The notes beneath the pieces are model-generated. The model was not told the origin of the DNA and did not search any database. It saw only the letters and a list, made by a program, of their open reading frames with translations. A stretch of DNA of 64,000 bases from Heracleum sosnowskyi (taxonomy: Eukaryota > Streptophyta > Magnoliopsida > Apiales > Apiaceae), in assembly GCA_030848705.1 (NCBI GenBank), contig CM061238.1:49577133-49641132 (forward strand), read 5' to 3'. Position numbers and translations under genes: made by a program. How positions within the stretch are numbered: position 1 is the stretch's first letter; each line of letters opens with the position of its first letter. This document shows, one piece after another, positions 56,894-64,000 of this stretch.

Positions 56894-59341
56894 ATGGCTG
56901 GAGAATTTATTGTTACCAAGACTAATCATGTCTCGTTTCAAAATTTGCAATCCATAACGAATCCTCAAATTCGTGCATGGGCAGAGTTTTTGAATACACG
57001 TTCGTTAGTGGCATACATTGTAAGTACTCCCGTGGTCCTTTGCATTGATCAATTGACTGCGTTGTACACAACCACCACGGATACAACTGAGAATAACATA
57101 CGGTCCTTCAGTTTTGTTGTGCCAGGGGGCAAAACAATAAGGGTGACGGAACATGACTTCAATAGAATTCTACATTTTCCAACAGAAAACCTTGTTCCGG
57201 ATCCCACAACTGAGGAAATACATGCTTTCTTCACTCTTATCAGAAGTCAGCAACCTAACTTCTTGGTGGGAGAGTTCCTAAAGCATTACCTGCCAAAGCC
57301 ATGGAATTTTTTCTTTCATACCCTGATACATGTTTTTACTGCCAAGCTAACAAATCTGTATGGCATTCCCTTATTCCTTCAAAAGATAGGGTTTGCCATT
57401 GCGAACAACAGGCATATTAACATAGGACGGATAGTGATTGATCAAGTAGTTATGTGCATGGGACCACTGGATGAAAGAACATGCATAAATGAAGATGTGC
57501 TCTGTTTCTATCCTAGGTTCCTACAGCTAATTCTCAATGATGTCTTAACAGATGATGAACGTGAGACATTTGAAGCTGAAGACACAATGGAGTGTATGAA
57601 GATGAGGAGCAATGCCATAACCGCTCTAATAAGGAAGAACAACTATCTTCCAGGGGTACCCACTGTTCTCACTGAATATCTAAGAACGGTGCCCCTACCT
57701 CTTCTACCCCCAGGGGAACAGGTAAATGAAGGTAACTTTCCTCAACCTGAACCTGAACTTGGTCCTGAACCAATGGATGTTGATCCAGAGCCCTCAGTGG
57801 CCATTCCTGACCAGGAGGTTGCAAACCCACAACCTCTAACCACGGTTGAAGAGCCTTTGAACGAGCCAAATGAAAACATAAATGATGCTCCTTCCCCTCC
57901 TATACCCAGTAAAGAAACATCCCTGAGTGTAGAGGGAGATAGTGCCAAAGCAGCACCACATAAGGAGATACACCCTTCAACAGCAGCTCTGCCTTCCTCT
58001 AAAAGGAGAAGAACAGAAACTGAGGCAACTGCTGATACTTCATTTCTCTCATTCAAAGAGCCCTTTACAGATTTTTCTGATGCTGATTGGGCTACGCTAA
58101 CGAAAGCAATATCTGAACCAATAGCTCAATCAAGTAAGGAGGAATTGACGGAAGCAACTGGTGTTCCGACCATATTACGGTCAGGTTCACTGGTTGAAGG
58201 TTCTCTGAACCAAGGGTCTTCACAGACGTCGAGAGAAGGCTTTGACCTAAATGCACAATCTAAAAGGTCATTGTCTACCTCCCCAGATGGAACATATCTG
58301 GATCCTGCGGGTAAAGGGTCTGACGTAGGTGCAGATCGGCAACTCCTTGACAGTGAATCAATTACTATTGAGGAGTCAACTGAGGTGAAGTCTTTACAGA
58401 CTCACGGGGAAGATTCGGGATCTCTGCTGTTAAATGAGCCTGTTTCTAACCCCCTAGAGATTCAAACTCTAGATCCTACAAAGGATATATCATCTAAGGA
58501 TGATCAGCAACTTGGTTTAACCAAGGACGGGGACTTGCGAAGCCCCATTGCACCACCGGTGACCTCCTTAAGGACGGCTACGGTGTTTTCTTCTGCAGGT
58601 ACAACCAGCACAATGGATTTGAGTGAAACACAAACACTTACACCTGGCCTGAGTGGGAAAGGAAAAATGAGTGAAACACTAACAGAAACTGTGAGTGAAC
58701 ACCCAGAGCCAAACGTGAGGAGTGACACCCAAACCCTAACTCATATTGATGATCTGCTGTTACCAACAGAAAGAGAGCTACAAGTTCAATCTTCCCTCAA
58801 GGAGATGACAGTTCATGATAAAGAAGGGAATCCATTATTCAAGGTTCCACTGCGACCTTCCTTTGACCAAGGGATCTCCTCCAGTCAAGACAATGTTTCT
58901 TTAAAGTCTATTCAAGAGAAAGTTGACTTGGCTGCAGCTGATTCCAGAAGAACATTCAGGGTCATTGGCAGTGCATCTGGCACTATAACAGGTACGAAGC
59001 AGGCAGTGGACTCCTTAAAGAAGGAAGCTATGGAAGAGCTGGTCGATTTGAGGATGGACGTAAGGGAGCTTAAAGATGGATTCATGAATGAAGTAACTGC
59101 ACTGTCCCAGGGACATGAAGCTTTGAAAGAGGACGTTCTGGTTATCCGGGATGGTCAAGCGCGGGTGAAGGATGCAATGGACAACCTTTCAAGAGTGGAG
59201 TCTAGACTCAACAGGAGGCTGGATCATATGGAAAAGACTACCAACTCAAGATTGGAAAACATTGACCTGTCGTTAGCTTCTATAAATGACTTTAATAAGC
59301 AGCTTATGGATTTCTTGGAGAATCAAGGCGATGGAGTATAG
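56894..59341 (+). CDS. ORF3 of E (envelope position), unknown function
   Basis: 815 codons from ATG 56894. The first 270 or so residues look globular (RAWAEFLNTRSLVAYIVST; PGGKTIRVTEHDFNRILHFP; LPKPWNFFFHTLIHVF) and resemble proteins found at this place in plant SIRE-like elements, as far as I can recall. Then a long acidic, Pro/Ser/Thr-rich region (about 275-650) with a basic SSKRRRTE cluster near residue 369 that could be a nuclear signal, and a coiled coil at about 695-812 (heptads around KKEAMEELVDLRMDVRELK). No signal peptide at the start. It ends with TAG (59339-59341); the same frame continues as ORF4. An envelope glycoprotein is not supported. Confidence 0.8.
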   Translation: MAGEFIVTKTNHVSFQNLQSITNPQIRAWAEFLNTRSLVAYIVSTPVVLCIDQLTALYTTTTDTTENNIRSFSFVVPGGKTIRVTEHDFNRILHFPTENLVPDPTTEEIHAFFTLIRSQQPNFLVGEFLKHYLPKPWNFFFHTLIHVFTAKLTNLYGIPLFLQKIGFAIANNRHINIGRIVIDQVVMCMGPLDERTCINEDVLCFYPRFLQLILNDVLTDDERETFEAEDTMECMKMRSNAITALIRKNNYLPGVPTVLTEYLRTVPLPLLPPGEQVNEGNFPQPEPELGPEPMDVDPEPSVAIPDQEVANPQPLTTVEEPLNEPNENINDAPSPPIPSKETSLSVEGDSAKAAPHKEIHPSTAALPSSKRRRTETEATADTSFLSFKEPFTDFSDADWATLTKAISEPIAQSSKEELTEATGVPTILRSGSLVEGSLNQGSSQTSREGFDLNAQSKRSLSTSPDGTYLDPAGKGSDVGADRQLLDSESITIEESTEVKSLQTHGEDSGSLLLNEPVSNPLEIQTLDPTKDISSKDDQQLGLTKDGDLRSPIAPPVTSLRTATVFSSAGTTSTMDLSETQTLTPGLSGKGKMSETLTETVSEHPEPNVRSDTQTLTHIDDLLLPTERELQVQSSLKEMTVHDKEGNPLFKVPLRPSFDQGISSSQDNVSLKSIQEKVDLAAADSRRTFRVIGSASGTITGTKQAVDSLKKEAMEELVDLRMDVRELKDGFMNEVTALSQGHEALKEDVLVIRDGQARVKDAMDNLSRVESRLNRRLDHMEKTTNSRLENIDLSLASINDFNKQLMDFLENQGDGV

Positions 59342-59353
59342 TCTATATGGAGT

Positions 59354-60700
59354 ATGCTGAAAAGCCAACAATCTGGACAACCTGGCCCCTCCTATCAACA
59401 ACCTGATCCTTCTAATGTCTTTTATGCTGAGGATGCTTTTATCGAGGATTCCTCAACTAAGGGGGAGAAAGTTGGAGAAGGGGAGAAGGAGCAAACTAAG
59501 GATGGATGGAGAGTTTGGGAAACAGTTGAAGCTATTCCTATCAGGCAGTACTGGATAGAAGAACTTGTGGAGGAAGAGAAGAGTGAAGAGGAATTTGAAT
59601 TCATGCAAGAGCAACCTATTCAAGAGGAGCATGAACCATATTATCCTGAACCAATAGATCATCCTATCTTGGATGAGGATATTATGGAAGAAGAATCAAA
59701 TTCTCTGTCACCAGAAGAAGAAGCTGCCTTGGAAGCAATAAGAGCTCAGAGAGCTGCAATAGATGCCAGGCAAGCTGAGAAAGAAAAACAGCAAGCAATT
59801 CTGAGAAGTGAAAAGCTAAAGAGAATGAAGGTGTATAATGAAGTGAGGAAGAAGAAGATGATAGATCTGGCAAAGAAAGATGGTACTGAATGGGAAATGG
59901 CTTATAAAACCTTTTGTGGAGTTGAAGACGGATTACAAGTCAACGACAATGCGGAGGTGGAAGTCATTATTCAGGACATCAGAAGTGCTAATCTTGATGA
60001 TCAGACTTACTTCAAAGCACTGAGAAGCTCTATAATCTGTCTGAATGCTGGGGTTAAAGCAAATGGTGCCTGGAGCTTATTAATCAGTTTTCTGGAGAAA
60101 GGTACATTTGTGATTTCTACTAAGTTTTTAGAACAAAGGACATATACAGAATTACAGGCTATACTCATCAAGATCCAAAGAACTACAAGGCTAAATGAAC
60201 TGCTCCGAGAGCATGTTAAGGAGATCGTGATGAAAGTCAGTCCAGAGATTACTGAAGATCCTCCAATGGTTAGATTCATGACGAATGACTTGTTCAGAAT
60301 CTGCTATTTGACTGAGGACAAACTGAGGGACTACCCAAGCAACTATCTAATCTCAGTTGAGAAGTATCTTAGATCCACTGGATTCTCTTCAACGGAGAAG
60401 GACAAAGCAGCAGACACTCTTAGAAGATTTCTAATGGAGAATGTTCCTTACTATAGGAAAAGAGTGGAAAGAGGATTGGAAGTGCATACCAGACTGCCAA
60501 ACATGCCAAAGCCAAACAAGAAAGATGTTAACATTGCATGGTTGTGGGCTGGAGTGGGTCAAGAGGTTGAGTATATTGGAAGACACATCCGAGGAGCAAT
60601 CCTTAAACCTGGAGAACCACTGCACTATCCATCAGTGATTGATTATCAAGCTGCTAACTCCGATCCAATGATTGAAGAAGGTGAGATTGGAATGGACTGA
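59354..60700 (+). CDS. ORF4 of E, in frame with ORF3
   Basis: 448 codons from ATG 59354, in the same frame as ORF3 and separated by one TAG and four codons. It has an acidic first quarter (EEEKSEEEFEFMQEQ), a charged helical segment at about 120-180 (SPEEEAALEAIRAQRAAID, then Lys/Arg-rich), then a mixed globular part ending with NIAWLWAGVGQEVEYIGRHI and an acidic tail. No domain recognised. It may be the C-terminal part of one ORF3-4 protein made by stop readthrough, a separately started protein, or the result of one nonsense mutation. Confidence 0.78.
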   Translation: MLKSQQSGQPGPSYQQPDPSNVFYAEDAFIEDSSTKGEKVGEGEKEQTKDGWRVWETVEAIPIRQYWIEELVEEEKSEEEFEFMQEQPIQEEHEPYYPEPIDHPILDEDIMEEESNSLSPEEEAALEAIRAQRAAIDARQAEKEKQQAILRSEKLKRMKVYNEVRKKKMIDLAKKDGTEWEMAYKTFCGVEDGLQVNDNAEVEVIIQDIRSANLDDQTYFKALRSSIICLNAGVKANGAWSLLISFLEKGTFVISTKFLEQRTYTELQAILIKIQRTTRLNELLREHVKEIVMKVSPEITEDPPMVRFMTNDLFRICYLTEDKLRDYPSNYLISVEKYLRSTGFSSTEKDKAADTLRRFLMENVPYYRKRVERGLEVHTRLPNMPKPNKKDVNIAWLWAGVGQEVEYIGRHIRGAILKPGEPLHYPSVIDYQAANSDPMIEEGEIGMD

Positions 60701-60920
60701 ATGATGAAGCAAAGAACAAGAGAACTATCAGCTCAGACTAGAGGAGCAACTTCATTGTATAAAGTTTAATTGTTTTTTGAATTATGAAATCTGGAAATGT
60801 ATAAATATCTGATCCAGAATGCATTAATATTATTACGCTGTCTTACTTTAAGTAGTTTCATGTTTCCTTAGTTAGTTGAGTTATCCTCGAAGTATTTGCT
60901 TGTCGAACTCTATCCAATCA
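60701..60920 (+). other. 3' untranslated stretch of E
   Basis: 220 bases between ORF4 and the polypurine tract; nothing recognisable. Confidence 0.6.
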
Positions 60921-60933
60921 AATAGGGGGAGAT
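60921..60933 (+). other. Polypurine tract of E
   Basis: AATAGGGGGAGAT directly before the 3' LTR. Confidence 0.9.
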
Positions 60934-62056
60934 TGTAAAGCATAATGTAACATAAGATCTAAAAGAGATAACTACAACTCAACAAAGGACAAGACAGACA
61001 ATAATATTAACTGAAGCACAGGAATCCAGAATCAAAGAAGAAAAGGTAAACTCAAAAAATCAAAATACGTTATGTATTTTTGAAGTCCGTAAACAGGTCA
61101 CGGAAAGAAGTTCATGAAAATGTTCAAGCCTCAGTGACAGCAATGGAAACAAGACTTTGAAGATGACAGAAGTATGTGAATAATTTAGGGTTCAGTACCA
61201 CGGGATTCCAGTGATGAAGCAACCAGAACGACAAGGGACGTATCAGCAGCATTGTATTGAAGATATAAAATAAGAATTGATCAAGTGTTATTCATCTGTG
61301 AACCAGACCAGTTGCACTAGGTGACGGCACTAAAAAGATCAAGTTGTTTTATCGTCTCAGAAGAAATTGATACAGTCTATTTCTTAAACACCCAGAAGCT
61401 CAGTGGAATCATATATGGACTAAAGACAAGAAAGAGAAATTCGATGGTTTTTCTAATTGAAAAACTATCGAATGGTAGTTGAAATGATTACTTAAAAACC
61501 AAAGTAAATTAGTTTGGCATCCGATAGTTTTGATTTAAAAACTATCGAATGACAAATTAATTTATTTAATTCGATGGATTTTTATTCATTCGATGGTTTT
61601 TTATTATGGGAGCAGGTGAAAAGAATTCCTTTTCTGAAAGGTTGATGAAGATCCAACGGCCAGGATTGTTTCTACAATTCTCATTCGATGGTTTTTCAAA
61701 ACAGACTACAATTAATACAGAGAGAAGATTGTGTCTTCTTCAGTTAAGGTATTCAACACAGACACATAACTGAGAGAGAGAAGAGCCGGAGAAAATTACT
61801 AGAGAAATTAATAGTGCTCAGAACTTGATTATTGTTTTGTATTTGTGTTACCTTAAACTCATTGACGCTAATCTACGGATTAGAAATTGTAGCACCCCTC
61901 GAGGTTTATATTTATAAAAAGATATATTCCCCGAAACTTGATTTGGTTTGGTGTGTTTGATTTCGTTATAGAACAAAAGATTAATCCGCGAACGAAATTA
62001 AATTATTTGTAAGTATCGTATTCAACCCCCCCTTCTACGATACTTTGGACCTAACA
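60934..62056 (+). repeat. 3' LTR of E
   Basis: 1123 bp. Aligned at an offset of 12,360, I found two differences from the 5' LTR: G to T near 61115 and T to A near 61413. Confidence 0.95.
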
Positions 62057-62061
62057 GAAGT

Positions 62062-62520
62062 AACGGACTATGCATCACTAGTGCAAAAGGCAACCATAGT
62101 GGAAGCAGGTAGTGAGCATAGTCAGAAAGGAAGAGAAGAGAAAAAGAGGAAGTTTGGTAGTCAAGGAGGAAGCTCGGTGAACAAGAGTTTTCCAGCAAGA
62201 CCATTTGGAGGAACCAGGTCCCAACCCTTAAGAAATTCTGGATTCCGGAAAACTGAGAATAAAAGTCTAAGCCAGGGCGGCAGACAGACTGGAGTGTCCC
62301 ATTTCAATCAACCCCGACCCCCACTACCTGACTACAAGACTTGCGGAAGAAAACATTTGGGAGAGTGCACCATAAAGTCGGTAACCTGCTTCAAATGCAA
62401 GAAGACGGGGCACTACTCCGGAACATGCCCTTTGAACGATCAGAAGTGTTTCCAATGTGGGAAATTAGGACACCTGAAAAGAGACTGCTTTATGGCAAAC
62501 CCCGCCGGCTCAAGAATCAG
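62062..62520 (+). pseudogene. Gag of A, last part
   Basis: Continues from 48573 in frame after E is removed (VTDYASLVQKATIVEAG). A basic, Gly/Ser-rich stretch is followed by two zinc knuckles, CFKCKKTGHYSGTC and CFQCGKLGHLKRDC (about 62390-62476). Intact within this part; the gag as a whole is broken near 48437 and by E. Confidence 0.85.
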
Positions 62521-64000
62521 TGGAGCCGCCTCTAACAAGCCCCCGACTGCTAGAACTTTCAACATGACTGTGAAAGATGCCGTGAGGGACACTAATGTGA
62601 TAGTAGGTACCCTTTTACTCAACATCGTCAATGCAAATGTTTTATTTGATTCGGGAGCTACCAAGTCTTTTATTTCGAGGGATTTCGCTAGTCAGTTAAG
62701 ACTTAGAGCGGAACCATTAAAGGAAGTATTAGAGGTAGAGATACACCTAGACTGTAGCCTAGAAATAGAAGGTCAACAGTTTCGTGTAGACTTGGTCCCA
62801 TTTAAATTAGGGGAATTTGATGTTATTCTGGGAATGGATTGGTTGTCGGGCAATGGTGCTCAGATCGATTGTGAAAGAAAGAAAGTATAGATCAAAACAT
62901 CCGAAGGGCGAGAGGTCATGTTCAAGGGACAACGACAAACCCGTAAGTTTTTAACCATGGCCCAAACTAAGAGGTTGTTGCGGCATGGGTGTGAGGCTTA
63001 CTTAGCCTATGTGATAGATATAAATCGAGAGGTTCCTAAGTTACAAAATATTCCAATTGTTAATGAATTTGAAGATGTATTTCCAGACGTCCTTCCGGGA
63101 TTACCACCCGATAGGGAGATAGAATTCTCTATAGAATTAGCTCTAGGGACGACGCTAGTTTCGAAGGCCCCGTACCGGTTAGCTCCAGTAGAAATGAAAG
63201 AGTTAGCTATTCAATTGCAAGAATTGCTGGATAAGGGAATGATAAGACCTAGTGTGTCACCATGGGGCGCACCAGTAATGTTTGTGAAAAAGAAGGATGG
63301 TAGTTTGAGATTGTACATAGACTATCGAGAACTAAACAAGTTGACCATTAAGAACCGTTATCCTTTACCAATGATTGATGATCTGTTTGACCAGTTGAAA
63401 GATGCAGTTTACTTCTCCAAGATTGACCTGAGGACTGGATATCACCAGTTAAAGATAAAACCTGAAGATATACCCAAGACTGCATTCCGCACTAGGTATG
63501 GGCACTATGAGTTTTTGGTAATGTCGTTTGGGCTGACAAATGCCCCAGCAGCTTTCATGGACCTAATGAATAGAGTCTTCAAGCAATATTTGGACAAATG
63601 CGTCATAGTTTTCATTGATGATATTTTAGTCTACTCCAAGACGGAGGAAGAACACGCAGAACACCTGAGAATAGTGTTAGAGACGTTGAGAAAGGAAATG
63701 TTGTATGCCAAGTTCTCCAAGTGTGAGTTTTGGCTAAGGGAAGTATAGTTTCTAGGCCATGTGGTCAGCAGTGATGGAGTACTAGTTGACCCTGCTAAGA
63801 TAGAAGCCGTTTCAAATTGGGAAAGACCAACCACCCCGACTGAGGTGAGAAGTTTTGTAGGCTTAGCCGGGTATTATCGGAGGTTTGTACAAGATTTTGC
63901 TAAGATAGCAGCCCCACTGACCCGACTGACCCGAAAGACTGAGAAGTTTGAGTGGACTGAGAAATGCGAGAAGAGTTTTCAGGAATTGAAAAGGAGGCTA
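62521..64000 (+). pseudogene. Pol of A (PR-RT), cut by window end
   Basis: Protease FDSGATKSFIS near 62648. TAG at 62888-62890 interrupts the linker. RT is open 62918-63748 with VKKKDGSLRLYIDYRELNK and FIDD near 63616, then TAG at 63746-63748 where B reads histidine. After that stop the same frame continues through the RT-RNase H connection (LAGYYRRFVQDFA) to the window end. Confidence 0.85.

Larger units (their letters stand above)
48574..62056 (+). mobile_element. Element E: SIRE-like copia with two extra ORFs
   Basis: Full-length 13,483-bp element with 1123-bp LTRs and perfect duplications gaagt (48569-48573 and 62057-62061). Contents: primer site, gag, pol, a 1.37-kb spacer, two long ORFs in the place where SIRE elements have an envelope-like gene, polypurine tract, LTR. 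By eye the two LTRs differ at two positions only, so it inserted recently. Inserted in the gag of A. Confidence 0.95.
25639..64000 (+). mobile_element. Element A: gypsy with 3.9-kb LTR, interrupted twice
   Basis: Pieces in order: LTR 25639-29570, primer site, pre-gag ORF to 30424, then B, pre-gag remainder from 47142, spacer, gag 47772-48573, then E, then gag-pol 62062-64000 and beyond the window. Removing B and E with one copy of each duplication restores continuous alignment to the related elements. The left flank is ggaag in D; the right end is not in the window. RT sequence resembles that of B and C, so it is a Tekay-like Ty3/gypsy element, but with different LTRs. Confidence 0.87.

Noticed and set aside
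56894..59341. Calling ORF3 an env gene
   Set aside because: Only its position supports this; no signal peptide or convincing membrane segment is seen.

Overview
The window is a stretch of nuclear DNA from a repeat-rich flowering plant, probably a eudicot. I see no host gene, tRNA, rRNA or CRISPR array. Nearly every base belongs to LTR retrotransposons inserted into one another. The evidence for a plant is the tRNA-Met primer sites (TGGTATCAGAGC), Tat-lineage and Tekay-like (chromodomain-bearing) Ty3/gypsy polyproteins, and SIRE/Maximus-like Ty1/copia elements. The species cannot be named from the sequence alone.

Layout, left to right. I use letters for the elements. 1-1650 is the 3' end of a long gypsy LTR of the A type. 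1651-3922 is G, a broken gag-PR-RT fragment of a Tat-lineage Ty3/gypsy element. 3923-13445 is F, a minus-strand copia element that looks like two recombined halves (F1 and F2). 13446-23215 is C, a Tekay-like chromovirus whose 5' LTR is cut off by F. 23216-25638 is D, a decayed SIRE-like copia fragment that hosts C on its left and A on its right. 25639 to the window end is A, a gypsy element with a 3.9 kb LTR, opened by two insertions. 30425-47136 is B, a sister of C, lying in A's small pre-gag ORF; B itself carries a 4.66 kb solo LTR of the A type (34430-39089). 48574-62056 is E, a 13.5 kb SIRE-like copia element inserted in A's gag. A's gag and pol resume at 62062 and run off the window.

Target-site duplications support the nesting. 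They are perfect for E (gaagt) and the solo LTR (tttag), and differ by one base for B (gctat/gttat). F has none that match (cgagg/caatc), which together with two different LTRs and a repeated leader-gag block points to recombination between two insertions. E is the youngest: I found only two differences between its 1123-bp LTRs, and it keeps long intact ORFs.

The most interesting parts are in E and in the pre-gag regions of A, B and C. E has two long extra ORFs after pol that share one frame and are split by a single TAG. It also has a cluster of TCGATAGTTTTT motifs in front of them, echoed in the LTRs, and a gag/pol junction whose frames cannot be joined by a simple frameshift but which carries a phase-matched splice-site pair. 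In C and B an ORF without a start codon begins exactly after a splice-acceptor-like sequence just downstream of the primer site. These are sequence observations; the functional readings are inference.
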